In this document: piece after piece, positions 52,484 through 61,801 of the stretch
Layout: each line of letters starts with the position of its first letter
Numbering within the stretch: position 1 is the stretch's first letter
NCBI RefSeq assembly: GCF_004135585.1
Contig: NZ_CP035502.1
Coordinates: 124,001-188,000, forward strand
Direction: 5' to 3'
DNA from: Sphingosinicella sp. BN140058
Lineage (GTDB): Bacteria > Pseudomonadota > Alphaproteobacteria > Sphingomonadales > Sphingomonadaceae
Length of the DNA stretch: 64,000 bases
The notes under the pieces: model-generated
Told to the model about the DNA's origin: nothing
Seen by the model: only the letters and a program-made list of their open reading frames with translations
Databases searched by the model: none
Position numbers and translations under genes: made by a program

Positions 52484-52693
52484 TCAGACAAGCTGCGCGC
52501 GAAGGGCCGCTGCGAACGCCTCTAGTTGATCGCCATAAATGGCGGTGGCTACGACGATGACCGGAGCCCAGAATGCGAGAACAAGCGCCATCCAGGTGGC
52601 CAAGGTGGCCCGAGGCGAGAGACGGCCGGCGCGCGCCTCCACGGGCGCCGATCGCGCTTCCCTCGCCTGAACCGATAGGGTGATGGCATTCAT
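52484..52693 (-). CDS. Small membrane protein
   Basis: 69 residues with one hydrophobic segment (MALVLAFWAPVIVVATAIY). Its start overlaps the stop of the gene on its right (ATGA) and follows GGAGGAGAGGCC, so it is translationally coupled. Confidence 0.65.
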   Translation of the reverse strand: MNAITLSVQAREARSAPVEARAGRLSPRATLATWMALVLAFWAPVIVVATAIYGDQLEAFAAALRAQLV

Positions 52694-53172
52694 GGCCTCT
52701 CCTCCGAGAAAACGACGTCAGTGGAGGAGCGTTGGGCGCCACCGTGGATCCACTCGGATCGCTGAACTTCTCCCTCCTTGGAAATATAGAGGGCAACCTT
52801 CTGAATGGGGTTGTTCTGACCAACGCGGTGCAGGCGACCCCGCAGGAATTCTGATTGGCGCCTGCGGGTCGCCTTGCTGGTGACCTCGATGACGACACGG
52901 TATCCCTCGAAGAGGGGGTCATCGTTTTCCGGGAAGCTCTTCCGGAGATCCTCGTCTATCTGAGTGGACGTCAATTGAGCGAAGAACGCATCGATTGCCG
53001 GATCCGCGCTGTTGGCCGCCTCGCCGTGCTCCGCGAAGGCAGGACCGAGATCATGCTCCGCAAGGCGCTTGCAGCCGGCGATCAGCTTGTCGCGCTCGTA
53101 GACGCTGATGTCATCGATCTGGAAGCTGACATCCGCTGCCAGCCAGCGTGAGAGAGTGACCCGAAGATGCAT
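52690..53172 (-). CDS. Unrecognised protein
   Basis: 160 residues with KATRRRQSEFLRGRLHRVGQ and a VALYISKEGEVQ strand. Mixed fold, no family. Leads a two-gene coupled unit. Confidence 0.6.
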   Translation of the reverse strand: MHLRVTLSRWLAADVSFQIDDISVYERDKLIAGCKRLAEHDLGPAFAEHGEAANSADPAIDAFFAQLTSTQIDEDLRKSFPENDDPLFEGYRVVIEVTSKATRRRQSEFLRGRLHRVGQNNPIQKVALYISKEGEVQRSEWIHGGAQRSSTDVVFSEERP

Positions 53173-53195
53173 CGATCTGTCCTTGATGAGGCCCG

Positions 53196-53771
53196 TCAGG
53201 CGTGGCGAAGAGCGTAGAGGGTAGGCTGGTGCCGAGGGTTCGTCGGTTGACGCACGCGGCCGGCGAACGCAGCTTCAGGATGCGCATCGATTTTCTCGAT
53301 GTCTCGGGCGCCGAAGATCGCCAGGGGTCCAAAGGTACCGAAGGAATTGCGGACGTCGACGATCAGCATGGTCCCGTTGCGGACGGAGCGCCGATCCTCG
53401 ACCTTGATCGCCCCCCAGATCTCGGACGGGATGCTCGCCCCTGTGAGGTGCTCCGTCCGCTTGGGCGTCGGCGTCGCGGCCGCGGCGAAAGGGGATGCGG
53501 GTGTGCGCTCGGGAGACGCACGTTGCAGCCCTTCGAAAAGTCCGTCGAAAACGGACATGAAGTCTTGCCCGACGCCAACAGCAGCAGCCGCTCCATTGGC
53601 AGTGAGGCGCGCCTCGAGCAGAGAGGCCCAGGAGACCCCGGCAGCGGAAAGGGCCTGGTGAGCGAGCCGGAAGGCGGCTTCCTGCCCGCTGACGTCGTCC
53701 GCCCGGTCCATGCGATCGAACAGGAGACGTAAGCGATCGTCGCTCATCCGGGTAAGGGGACTGTGTTTCAC
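53196..53771 (-). CDS. Unrecognised protein
   Basis: 191 residues. N-terminal helical part (DDRLRLLFDRMDRADDVSGQEAA), then a Pro/Ala linker and a C-terminal strand-rich domain. No motif recognised. Confidence 0.6.
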   Translation of the reverse strand: MKHSPLTRMSDDRLRLLFDRMDRADDVSGQEAAFRLAHQALSAAGVSWASLLEARLTANGAAAAVGVGQDFMSVFDGLFEGLQRASPERTPASPFAAAATPTPKRTEHLTGASIPSEIWGAIKVEDRRSVRNGTMLIVDVRNSFGTFGPLAIFGARDIEKIDAHPEAAFAGRVRQPTNPRHQPTLYALRHA

Positions 53772-53836
53772 TGATTTCCTCCGGAAGATTGCTTTGCAGC
53801 GGAGCGGCCTCGGTCAGCACAGCTCACGAGATCTCT

Positions 53837-54253
53837 TCACGCAGCTATTGAGTAAGGATGGCCATTCTCGAAGGCTTCGGCATGAAGGTCCCGAGAGGCC
53901 GATGCCTGAAACCGAGCGGCGTCTGCCGCGACGAGCAGCTCGAACGAGCATGGACCGTCCGCATCAGCGTGGATCGTGTCGATTTCGGCCATGAACGCGG
54001 CAAAATCCGCGGGAAGCTCGAGGAGGCGGGAGAAAGTCACGCCGTCGCAATCATGCCCGTAGTGGTGCACGAAGACGGTTCCGTGATGGGTGCGGTGAGC
54101 GGCGATATGATCCCGCGTGTCCCGCCTCCGTCGGAGGTCCTCCAGACGGCGCCTCAGCGGGAGGGGAAGCACGGGCCAGCGGTCTCGGCGTGCTATTGCC
54201 CCGAACTTGAGGCGAGCGACTTCCATCGGGAGATCATAGACGATGGCGGACAA
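53837..54253 (-). CDS. Unrecognised His-rich protein
   Basis: 138 residues with an RTHHGTVFVHHYGHDCDG cluster that could bind metal. The start overlaps the upstream gene's end by 20 bases. Confidence 0.55.
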   Translation of the reverse strand: MSAIVYDLPMEVARLKFGAIARRDRWPVLPLPLRRRLEDLRRRRDTRDHIAAHRTHHGTVFVHHYGHDCDGVTFSRLLELPADFAAFMAEIDTIHADADGPCSFELLVAADAARFQASASRDLHAEAFENGHPYSIAA

Positions 54254-54473
54254 TGGATTCCTCCTGAATGAGCGGGGCGCCGGTGGTCAGCTTGCGCTCG
54301 ATCGAAGCGACGATGGCGGAGATGTTGGACCATGGCGCCGGGGAGCGGCAGGCTCCTTCGCCGTCGAGAGCGCAGGTGATCGCCTGGGCGTTGGCATTCC
54401 AAAGACCAGCCACATCGAGGGAGCAGGCTACGAACAAAGTGAGGAAGGCCGAACCGAGCGAGCGAGTGAGCAT
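54234..54473 (-). CDS. Small exported protein
   Basis: 79 residues with signal peptide (MLTRSLGSAFLTLFVACSLD) and a Cys pair in ITCALDGEGACR. GGGGGAAAGAAA precedes the ATG. A GCAAAGG/CCTTTGC hairpin lies upstream. Confidence 0.65.
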   Translation of the reverse strand: MLTRSLGSAFLTLFVACSLDVAGLWNANAQAITCALDGEGACRSPAPWSNISAIVASIERKLTTGAPLIQEESIVRHRL

Positions 54474-54746
54474 TTTCTTTCCCCCTAACGGAAGCAAAGG
54501 GGACTAGGACCTTTGCTCAGGGATCCTCAGCGGAGCATGCGGGCCGATCGCTGAAGCGGCCACCGTGGCGCGTCGAGGCGGCAGGGGACTTCAGAAAGGA
54601 TACGCAACTGCCGCCAGCGGAAAGGCTCGGTTCAGGGTGTAAGCTTTCTCAACCTGACGAAGGCGAGATGCGTCGCCCCTCGCATTGCGTTCTCGCTGGC
54701 CGGATGGCAACGCACAGATGTTGCGCAAGGAAGATGGTCGAGAGGT

Positions 54747-55022
54747 ATGCGTATGTGGAGGAAGAGGCTGGCGGTTTCAGTCTTGGTGTTGTGCTTCTCT
54801 AGCGCCGCGGCTGCGCCGGAAACGCCGGAACGAAGGATGAAGCGCAAGATGATGGGCGCGATGCTCGTCTATGGGAAGAAGGCAGAGCCGGTGGTCGAAC
54901 GGTGTTTGCGCGAAAACAAGATCGCAGCTGGAAAGGTGAACCACGCGGGAGCCGCGTCCTGTATGGACGTCTGGATCAAGAAGCAGGGATACCGTGCGCC
55001 TGGCCGTTGGGGAAAAGACTGA
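54747..55022 (+). CDS. Small exported basic protein
   Basis: 91 residues with a signal peptide (MRMWRKRLAVSVLVLCFSSAAAA). The mature part is Lys/Arg-rich with two Cys (ERCLRENK, ASCMDVWIKKQG). Isolated plus-strand gene. Ribosome-binding site GAGAGGT. Confidence 0.65.
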   Translation: MRMWRKRLAVSVLVLCFSSAAAAPETPERRMKRKMMGAMLVYGKKAEPVVERCLRENKIAAGKVNHAGAASCMDVWIKKQGYRAPGRWGKD

Positions 55023-55071
55023 GCGCAGCGGCCTTTGACACCGCGCCGCGCGCCCAGAGTTGTCCGGCCAA

Positions 55072-55959
55072 TCAGTAGCGCGGCCGGCGGCCTCGCCGAC
55101 GCCACTCTCCGGGAAGAAGCTCAGGCACATGCTCCACCTCGAGATCCGCGACAGCGCGGAAATCGTCGAGCAGGTGCGCCTCCGATATCGCAGCGACAGG
55201 CTGGAGGATTCGCGCGGCATCAGCGGCGGACGGGATGTCCTCGGCGGTGATGACGATCTCGATTGGGTCGAGCGGCCCAAGATCGTAGTGGCAGATACCG
55301 CGGCTACGACGCCATTCGAGTTTGGAGACCGAGGGGACCAGTTGGTCCACCGCTGCATGCGTTTGAGGTGAGAGGAACTCCCAGCGCTTGCCATCCGCGA
55401 GCTCGAAGAAGCCGGACGGGGCGTACGGTTTGTTGGCCTGGATCTCGAGGACGAAGCGGCGGCCTTCCGCGAACTCAAGATATGCGTGAATGAGAGCGTT
55501 CAAGACAGCGCGACACTCGTCGTCCTGGCGTGCGACGACTTGGTGGAACGCAGCCCCGATGAAGCCGTGATCGCTGAAGGCGTGCTGAGCCTCTTGCGCG
55601 AGCAGCTCAATGCGATCGAGCACCTGTTGAAAGTCGGAGACGTCGATCGGCGTTTCCCCCAAGCGGAGAGGATCGGTGAGGACGAAGCACGATCGTCCGT
55701 CCGAGAAGTCCGCCCAAAGCGAGAAGCATTGGCGGCCGGCGACGTCGGTGATCACCTTGACGTGAACGTCGCTATGGGTCTCACCGTTCGCCCAGCGATA
55801 GCGATACGAACCGTCGCTGGCTGGGCCGGTCCTCTCCTCGCCACACTCGTCGACGATCTCGTGGGCGTAATTGAGCCGCGCGACATAGTAGCGGTGATCG
55901 GTCGCATCCATCTGGTGGAGGTAGAGATAGCTGCGCGGGGCGTCATGCGCCTGATCCAT
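55072..55959 (-). CDS. Unrecognised protein
   Basis: 295 residues, mixed fold, no motif found. The start MDQAHDA follows AGGACCAGG; a TTG about 20 codons upstream is another possibility. Confidence 0.6.
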   Translation of the reverse strand: MDQAHDAPRSYLYLHQMDATDHRYYVARLNYAHEIVDECGEERTGPASDGSYRYRWANGETHSDVHVKVITDVAGRQCFSLWADFSDGRSCFVLTDPLRLGETPIDVSDFQQVLDRIELLAQEAQHAFSDHGFIGAAFHQVVARQDDECRAVLNALIHAYLEFAEGRRFVLEIQANKPYAPSGFFELADGKRWEFLSPQTHAAVDQLVPSVSKLEWRRSRGICHYDLGPLDPIEIVITAEDIPSAADAARILQPVAAISEAHLLDDFRAVADLEVEHVPELLPGEWRRRGRRPRY

Positions 55960-56054
55960 TCGAACCTGGTCCTGCTTAAACCGATGTGAAGCTGCAATGC
56001 GCGCAGCGAGACGTTCCAAGAGATAAGCAGGAAAGCGATCAGTCCGCTAGGGGA

Positions 56055-56537
56055 TTATGGATGACGATCGTTCGGGTGCATCGCGGTTAGTCGATGAAGC
56101 CGCCGCCAGGTTGCGGGACGCATGGCGTGACGATCGGCCCAGAGGCCGCGTCCCGCAAGACGCGCGGGCAGCGCTACGATGAAGCCGAGCTTCGTGGATG
56201 GCCAAGCGTGACCGCGCTGGAGCATCTGCCATGATGCGGAACGGCCGGCGACGAAGACGCGGCCGACCACGCGGCCGAAGCGGTCGCGGCCGCGGATCGA
56301 AAGGCGGATCGGGTGTCCGGTGAGAAAGGCGTCCAATGCAAAGCGCGCGGCTCGGCCGCCCGGCTGGTGATACTCCGGGGCGTCGATGCCCGCTAGCCGC
56401 ACACGGACGCGCCTTCGGCCGAGTTGTACTTCGATGCTGTCTCCATCGGTGACACGGAGCACTCGAACCTTTCGTGGCCATCGAAGAACGACGGCGCCAG
56501 CTATGAGCGCGATCGCGATAAGCAACAACTCGAACAT
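56055..56537 (-). CDS. Membrane-anchored thermonuclease (SNase-like)
   Basis: 160 residues. N-terminal hydrophobic segment MFELLLIAIALIAGAVVL then the SNase fold signature: RVTDGDSIEV, VRLAGIDAPEYHQPGG and GRDRFGRVVGRVF. SNase enzymes cut DNA or RNA using Ca2+. The anchor suggests action at the membrane or periplasm. Confidence 0.8.
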   Translation of the reverse strand: MFELLLIAIALIAGAVVLRWPRKVRVLRVTDGDSIEVQLGRRRVRVRLAGIDAPEYHQPGGRAARFALDAFLTGHPIRLSIRGRDRFGRVVGRVFVAGRSASWQMLQRGHAWPSTKLGFIVALPARLAGRGLWADRHAMRPATWRRLHRLTAMHPNDRHP

Positions 56538-56581
56538 CTTTCCTCCCGGCTAGCGGCCTCGGAAAGAAGTCGTCCAAGATC

Positions 56582-57646
56582 TCAGAAGGGTAGATCGACG
56601 GTCACTGGTTTGCGAGCAATTCTCCAGGCAGCCTCGAAGCGATCCATGTCGGCGCTCAAGTCCGGCATGATCGCCATGATCTCGTCGAAGGGCAGGAAAT
56701 CGTCGGAGAGGAGGGGAGGGCTATCAAGATCGGTGGTCCGGAATGTGCCGTACGATCCATTGATGCGATAGCAGACAAAGGGCGAGCCGGTCGTGCCTTG
56801 GAGTTCGACAGTTAGGCCGGGATGCCTCTTCAAGGGGCCTTCCCAAGCCGCTTTGATGGCCTCGATTTCGTGATCGTGGCGGTAGATCACAGGGGCCGCG
56901 CCGCCCGACGCCGGGGCTCGGCTCGGACCAGCGAGAAGAGAGCCGAAGACTGCCGCTACGCGCGAAACCGTGCGTAGCGCTTCCGAGGAAGGCACTGCCT
57001 CCGCTGAGGCAAGCCTCGGTCCCTCTGGCACCCGGGGCGTCAGAACCTCGGTCGGCGCCGCGACAGGAGCCGCAGGCCGCGAGCAGAAGAAGGGCTGCAA
57101 AGGCAGCTGCGCGGCGGGATCGTCAGCGCCGGCGACATAGGATCGCAGCATCCGCGATCTCATAGGATGCTTCAGCTTGCGCATTGCGACCACTTCGAGT
57201 TGCCGAGCCTGTTGTTTGGTGACCGATAAATCGTGCGCAACGTCCTCCAGCAGTGAGGCATCTCGATCCGGAAGGATGCCAAACCGCATCCGGAGTGTAC
57301 GCTCCTCGCGCTCATTCAAAGTGCACAGCAGCGCGGTAAGTCGTTGGCGCATCTCGGCCTGGAGGGCGAGACTGAAAGGAGACGGAGGCGGCAAGGTGAG
57401 CGATGGCTCGTCGACGGCCTCCATGGTGTCTTCGTTGGTGAGGAGGCACGCGATCTCGCGGGCAATCCTTGTTCTCGTCGCAAAACGCATGTTGGGTTTG
57501 ATGGCCGTGCCCCGGCGTCGCGCTCTATCCACGATCAAGAGGTATGCTTGTCCGATGTAATCCTGAGCATCGACATCGTGGTCGCTAGCGAAGATTGCGG
57601 CAGCCATGGCGGCAATCGAGGAGATGTGATCGACCTGCGCGGTCAT
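56582..57646 (-). CDS. Divergent sigma-70-like protein with extra C-terminal domain
   Basis: 354 residues. Residues about 130-165 carry a region-4-like block (RQRLTALLCTLNEREERTL..VTKQQARQLEVVAMRKLKH). The N-terminal ~90 residues show a loose region 2-like pattern (YIGQAYLLIVDRARR..NMRFATRTRIAREI). Residues after ~190 form an added Pro-rich linker plus a small domain ending DRFEAAWRIARKPV. It might be an alternative sigma or an anti-/co-sigma. Start MTAQVDH. Confidence 0.6.
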   Translation of the reverse strand: MTAQVDHISSIAAMAAAIFASDHDVDAQDYIGQAYLLIVDRARRRGTAIKPNMRFATRTRIAREIACLLTNEDTMEAVDEPSLTLPPPSPFSLALQAEMRQRLTALLCTLNEREERTLRMRFGILPDRDASLLEDVAHDLSVTKQQARQLEVVAMRKLKHPMRSRMLRSYVAGADDPAAQLPLQPFFCSRPAAPVAAPTEVLTPRVPEGPRLASAEAVPSSEALRTVSRVAAVFGSLLAGPSRAPASGGAAPVIYRHDHEIEAIKAAWEGPLKRHPGLTVELQGTTGSPFVCYRINGSYGTFRTTDLDSPPLLSDDFLPFDEIMAIMPDLSADMDRFEAAWRIARKPVTVDLPF

Positions 57647-57660
57647 ACGGGTGTCCCGAG

Positions 57661-57697
57661 AAAAGATCCTGAGGTGCCACAAGCTTCTGGATCTTTT
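57661..57697. promoter_or_regulatory. AAAAGATCC inverted repeat
   Basis: AAAAGATCC and GGATCTTTT, perfect 9-bp arms, next to the start of the sigma-like gene. AAAAGATCC also occurs at 24853 and 28948 before the pilin-like genes. Confidence 0.5.
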
Positions 57698-58408
57698 GAT
57701 TGCACGTCAAGCGCGATTAGCGGGGCAAACATCCTGATTGTCGGTGCACACCTCGACGGTGTGCGGGGAGGGCGGGTACAGCGATGGAGGCCGGAGACGG
57801 CGTCACGCTGCTCCATCGCGGGTCGGAGGGATCGGAGTTGCCCATTTCGACCGAGCGCGCCGTCTACGCGGCAATCGCCGCTCGCAACCGCGGGTCCGAT
57901 CAGCTTGAGCGGAGCTCTTCCAGGCGGCAGAGCGAAAAACAGTCGCGGCGTCAGGGAGCTCGAGCCGCCGTCTCGTGCGGGTCGGTTCGCTCTTGACCTG
58001 GATGGGGTCGATGAGAGCGAGACGAGATCTGCTGGCCTCGCGCCTCCTGCCGAAGAAGGCTGCTTCCTGGTTGTCGTTGGGCGCCTGAAGCCGGCTGCTG
58101 GCATCCAAGCCGCGACCGCGGCGCTCTTCAAGCCAGCATAAGACATTCGAGGCCGAGGCCGCGTGCTCCTGGTTATCCACCCTCAATCCCCTTAGGAAGT
58201 TTCGCGCCTCTTAGGGACCAAACGATACTGGGAGAAGTCAGGATCTATACGGACCCGCCGGACACAGCAACTAGGGCGCCGCCGTTACCAAGCGTCCCCA
58301 CCGGTCCTACAGCCTTCACCCTGCCGCAACCTCAATGCGAGCCGGTGACTTGCCTCTTGCGACGGCCTTGATCTGGAGGATATCGAAGTGGAAGAAGAAG
58401 GGGGATTT
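57698..58408. other. Gap of about 700 bases, possible frameshifted relic gene
   Basis: No convincing intact gene. A plus-strand frame from 57784 (70 residues, MEAGDGVTLLHRGSEGSE) is continued by a different frame to 58141 that reads FALDLDGVDESE, which is what a frameshift would give. Neither has a known homolog that I recognise. 58142-58408 contains no gene; it may hold the promoter of the lipoprotein gene. Confidence 0.35.
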
Positions 58409-59065
58409 ATGAGACTATTCGGATGTGTGGCCGCGATTGGACTGGTGGTGAGCGGCTGCGGCAGTGTGGCGCCGGGCGGGAATTCAGCGGAGCAGATCGT
58501 CAGTGCGGAGCTGGGCAACAGCCAAGCTTCCAACCTCAGCGAGGCGGATCGTGCGGTAGACGCAGTCAACGAAGCGTTGGATGTGGTTGGTAATGAGGCC
58601 GGGAGCGAGGAAGAGCAAGCCGGGAACTGGGATTATCAGACGCAGACCGACCCTCTCACCGACAAGGAAACACGGACGGCCTGCGTCCAGTCGACGAACC
58701 AGGTGCAGCTCTCACCGCCATACGAGCCGACGTATGCGCGATTGTGCTTGAGGGACTCCCCGCAGTTTGGCCGAGACGTTTACGTGTCGCTGATGGGCGA
58801 TGGGCAGATTCTGTGCCGCTCGTACGAGGACTGCGACGTCCAGGTTCGGTTTGATAAGGGACCAGTCCAGACGATGGCGGCGGTGGGGCCAAGCGACCAT
58901 TCCACCGATATGTTCTTCATCCGCGGTCGGGATCGCATGGAGAAAGCGATCAGGACTGCGGACCAGACCATCATACAGGCAGAATTTTACCAAGATGGCT
59001 CGCAGAGCATGATATTCCCGACGGAAGGCTTCTCCTGGCCGAAAGCTGGTGGAGGGAGCGAATAG
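58409..59065 (+). CDS. Putative lipoprotein sharing a domain with the membrane protein at 13.4 kb
   Basis: 218 residues. Signal peptide with lipobox VVSGC. After a helical acidic linker, residues from about 85 match the C-terminal domain of the 246-residue membrane protein (W.YQTQTDPLTDK.., LCLRD, IQAEFY). The shared domain has two Cys. GAAGGGGGATTT precedes the ATG. Confidence 0.7.
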   Translation: MRLFGCVAAIGLVVSGCGSVAPGGNSAEQIVSAELGNSQASNLSEADRAVDAVNEALDVVGNEAGSEEEQAGNWDYQTQTDPLTDKETRTACVQSTNQVQLSPPYEPTYARLCLRDSPQFGRDVYVSLMGDGQILCRSYEDCDVQVRFDKGPVQTMAAVGPSDHSTDMFFIRGRDRMEKAIRTADQTIIQAEFYQDGSQSMIFPTEGFSWPKAGGGSE

Positions 59066-59085
59066 CAACGCCTCGCTCTCTCTGG

Positions 59086-59125
59086 AGGAGGCGACAGGGC
59101 GCGGCGCCGGTGGCGGAGCGCCCTG
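59086..59125. terminator. Bidirectional stem, probable terminator
   Basis: GCGACAGGGCGC/GCGCCCTGTCGC strong stem between two converging genes, without a T run. Confidence 0.55.
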
Positions 59126-59129
59126 TCGC

Positions 59130-59459
59130 TCACGTGCTCGGAGCGAGGGACGGCCGATCGAGTTCGGTCGCGAAGCCGCCGGCCAGATCTATCCTCCCGT
59201 GATGGTCTGGTGACAGTTCTCGCAAGTCCGCCACCGTGTCGAGATCGGTGTCTCGTTGGAGCTCCCAGTCGGCCAGGATGATCTCTCGGGTCTCGGGTGA
59301 GATCGAGACGTTGTCGAAGCCATTCCAGTGCGTTCCGTGAGCGAAGCAAGGGTAAGAAGGCTCGGACAGGAAGTAAAAAGATGCGGTCCCGTCCCGGGCG
59401 GGCGTGTAGTCGGCTGGAGCGCGCCAGGCAGTGGATGCATCAGCTGGGGTGTTGGACAT
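59130..59459 (-). CDS. Unrecognised small protein
   Basis: 109 residues, aromatic and acidic. GAGAGGGAAGCCC precedes the ATG. No family. Confidence 0.6.
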   Translation of the reverse strand: MSNTPADASTAWRAPADYTPARDGTASFYFLSEPSYPCFAHGTHWNGFDNVSISPETREIILADWELQRDTDLDTVADLRELSPDHHGRIDLAGGFATELDRPSLAPST

Positions 59460-59496
59460 GGGCTTCCCTCTCTGGTTCGATTTTGCGACCCCGGTC

Positions 59497-59536
59497 GAAA
59501 AAGTAAAGGGCGCTCCGGCGTTGCCGGAGCACCCTG
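59497..59536 (-). terminator. Intrinsic terminator
   Basis: GGGTGCTCCGGC/GCCGGAGCGCCC stem with TTTACTTTTTC on the minus strand. Confidence 0.8.
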
Positions 59537-59600
59537 CACGTGTGCGAGTTGGGCAGGCCCAGCGAGGCCGGGCTCCAGGATGGCTTTCGGGCGCGAACGC

Positions 59601-59858
59601 TCAGTCGAGCACGAGTTCGTCGACGAGCGACCGACAGTGGACGCGGTCGAGGCGATAGTCGCGGAGCATCATCTCGTCCTGATCGGCGCGCATGCGGGTC
59701 CACGTGCTATGATCGACGAGATCGAGCGGTTCATCATCGAGGCCGACGAGCTCCGAGATAAGGCCGTCGATATCGTTCTCCTCGAGCGCTTCGATCGGGC
59801 CGAGCGACAGTCCGAGACCGGCGATGAGGTCCATGTCGAGAGACATCGAGTACGCCAT
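59601..59858 (-). CDS. Small acidic protein
   Basis: 85 residues, acidic (EALEENDIDGLISELVGLDDE), helical. GGAGGAAATGCA precedes the ATG. Confidence 0.6.
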   Translation of the reverse strand: MAYSMSLDMDLIAGLGLSLGPIEALEENDIDGLISELVGLDDEPLDLVDHSTWTRMRADQDEMMLRDYRLDRVHCRSLVDELVLD

Positions 59859-59953
59859 TGCATTTCCTCCATTTGATAGCTTCGCTCGTACTGAAAGTAG
59901 ATGCGAACCCTGCGCGGCTTGGCCGCGAGCGGGATGCTCCGCTGGAGGCGACG

Positions 59954-61132
59954 TCAGGCGGCTAGTGGAAAGCTTTCGCTCGGGAAATCAGACCCATCGT
60001 CGTCGTGGTTGTGCTCCCCGCGGAGGATCTCCCCTACCGTCTCCTCGATCCATCTATCGCTGATGATTTGATCGTATGCGAGGTCCCCGCGTTCGATGAG
60101 CTCGTTGAAGATGGCGTGGGCACGGGCAACCGCCACGTCGATTGCGGAGGGCTGGCGCCGGTCAGCCATCTCGAGAAGCAGGCTGTTTTGAATGGGCCTT
60201 GCCCGCGGCCGGTCCATGCGCCGTACCTGCCCCTGGTACCAGGACGCCATGACCTCGGCGACGAATGCGTTGCTTTTGGAGAACTCAGGGTCTTCCTTGC
60301 GACGATCGTTCGCAATGTGCCGGGCACGGACGCCGTACGCTTGCGAGTCGATGGAGTAGACGCGCTCTGTCATGTTTGCGACAGATTCAGCTCCATCCGA
60401 CTTGAGGCCGAACATGTGAATGAGTACACCTTTTGGCAGGCGGCGATCAAGTGCGTCGACGACGGACACGATACCGTCCTCACCGGTCGCTTTCCGTCGG
60501 CACATTGAACCTATTCCGATGAGGCGCTCGTCCCCTATGAAGGGGTGGAGCCTCTCGAAGCAGCGCAGGTAGTCGTCCGCGTTTGCCCCTTGGATTACGG
60601 GCATCAGACGATCGAGGAGGCCGGCCTCCTCGGCAAGCGTATGACATTTGATGTTCAAGCGCACTGTCTTGGCGATACGCTCGTTGACTTCGTGGCGGTT
60701 GTGAGCTATCTCCTCCTCAACGCAAAGGTCTAGGCTAGAAAATCGCGTCCATGGATAAGCCGCGCAAAGACCAAATATGTATTGCTCAGGTGTCCAAGGG
60801 TATCCGCCCTCCGCAAACATCATATGAAAACCAGCTGAGTCCAGCCAGAGTTCTTCGATAGACGTGGCATTCTTAAGCGGGCGAAGGTTCCAACCTTCCC
60901 ATTCACGCATTCTCTGCTTGCGCCCGTGCGTAATCGGTCCGGTCGTGCCACGAGCTTCGTGAGCAAGCCACTGCGCGCGGGAATACTCCATGCCCTTCGG
61001 GGCGGGTCCAAGGTCTTTCCAGCGCGAGAAGGAATTTGCGCTGACGAGCACAGGGGCGCGGAGCGCAACTGCCTTCTTCAGCAGCGGGCCATCGGACAGA
61101 TATGGAAGTCCAAGAACGATCTTTACCGGCAT
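59954..61132 (-). CDS. dpdA: DpdA-like tRNA-guanine-transglycosylase-family protein
   Basis: 392 residues. Features of the TGT fold adapted for DNA: LDSAGFHMMF (compare DSGGFQ), SLDLCVEEEI, VIQGA, GIGSMCRR, HMFGLKSDG and SIDSQAYG. In DpdA enzymes this family exchanges guanine in DNA for a 7-deazaguanine. No folE/queC/queD/queE genes are in the window, so the base would come from the host or other replicon genes. Start MPVKIVLG follows AGGGAGCTCGCAGC. Confidence 0.65.
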   Translation of the reverse strand: MPVKIVLGLPYLSDGPLLKKAVALRAPVLVSANSFSRWKDLGPAPKGMEYSRAQWLAHEARGTTGPITHGRKQRMREWEGWNLRPLKNATSIEELWLDSAGFHMMFAEGGYPWTPEQYIFGLCAAYPWTRFSSLDLCVEEEIAHNRHEVNERIAKTVRLNIKCHTLAEEAGLLDRLMPVIQGANADDYLRCFERLHPFIGDERLIGIGSMCRRKATGEDGIVSVVDALDRRLPKGVLIHMFGLKSDGAESVANMTERVYSIDSQAYGVRARHIANDRRKEDPEFSKSNAFVAEVMASWYQGQVRRMDRPRARPIQNSLLLEMADRRQPSAIDVAVARAHAIFNELIERGDLAYDQIISDRWIEETVGEILRGEHNHDDDGSDFPSESFPLAA

Positions 61133-61172
61133 GCTGCGAGCTCCCTTTGCCGATCAGGGCGTGGGGCGTGCG

Positions 61173-61421
61173 TCATGCTTCGTAGACACCATCGAAGGAT
61201 CGGGTGGCGAGAACGGGGTAATGGCGCATCTGGTGCGCTGTGCCCCGGCCGATCTGGCGCGAGAACTCCGCTTCGATTGCCTCCTTCAGAGGATCGCTGA
61301 GAGCATCGAACTCCTCAGCGAGGGTTAGTGGCATGCGAGGTCGCAGCTGCGGGCGGATTTTGGCAACGATTGCCCCGCGAGGCGCCGGGCAGTCGGCAGA
61401 CGAGGAAACAAGCGCCAGCAT
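61173..61421 (-). CDS. Unrecognised small protein
   Basis: 82 residues, helical, Pro/Arg-rich in the middle (KIRPQLRPRMPLTLAEEFD). GGGAGAATGAA precedes the ATG. Forty bases upstream of the DpdA-like gene, so possibly co-transcribed with it. Confidence 0.6.
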   Translation of the reverse strand: MLALVSSSADCPAPRGAIVAKIRPQLRPRMPLTLAEEFDALSDPLKEAIEAEFSRQIGRGTAHQMRHYPVLATRSFDGVYEA

Positions 61422-61490
61422 TTCATTCTCCCGAGGTCTTTACGGTGATCACAGCTGGCAACCTTGCCGAACGGCTGCAGGGCGAATGAA

Positions 61491-61793
61491 TTATGCAGCG
61501 ATTAGCGCATCGATATCCTCGATGATCCGCGGATCATCCGGGCGAAGTCCTGGCACCGCATTGGCGGGATGGATTAGCCAGACGCCGAGCCGCTCTTGGG
61601 CCGCGATTAGACGCTCACCCGCGGAACGGAGCGCATCGAACCGGCTGCGGGTGCAGCGACCTTCGATGCATGGGTTGAAGGCGTCGCGTGCGGCCTCAAA
61701 GCGGGCCCATTCCGAGTGGACCTCGGCCAGCTTCCGGACGGTCAGATTGGCCTTCCGTCCGTGGCGGTCGCGAATGTCGAAAAGGTAAGCCAT
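61491..61793 (-). CDS. Unrecognised helical protein
   Basis: 100 residues beginning MAYLFDIRDRHGRKAN. Helical, charged. Possibly a DNA-associated helper, but no family is recognised. Confidence 0.6.
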   Translation of the reverse strand: MAYLFDIRDRHGRKANLTVRKLAEVHSEWARFEAARDAFNPCIEGRCTRSRFDALRSAGERLIAAQERLGVWLIHPANAVPGLRPDDPRIIEDIDALIAA

Positions 61794-61801
61794 GGCAATC
61801 C

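Noticed and set aside
57784..57996. A clear 70-residue plus-strand gene
   Set aside because: No ribosome-binding site of quality, no recognisable protein and a likely frame change afterwards; reported only as a possible relic.
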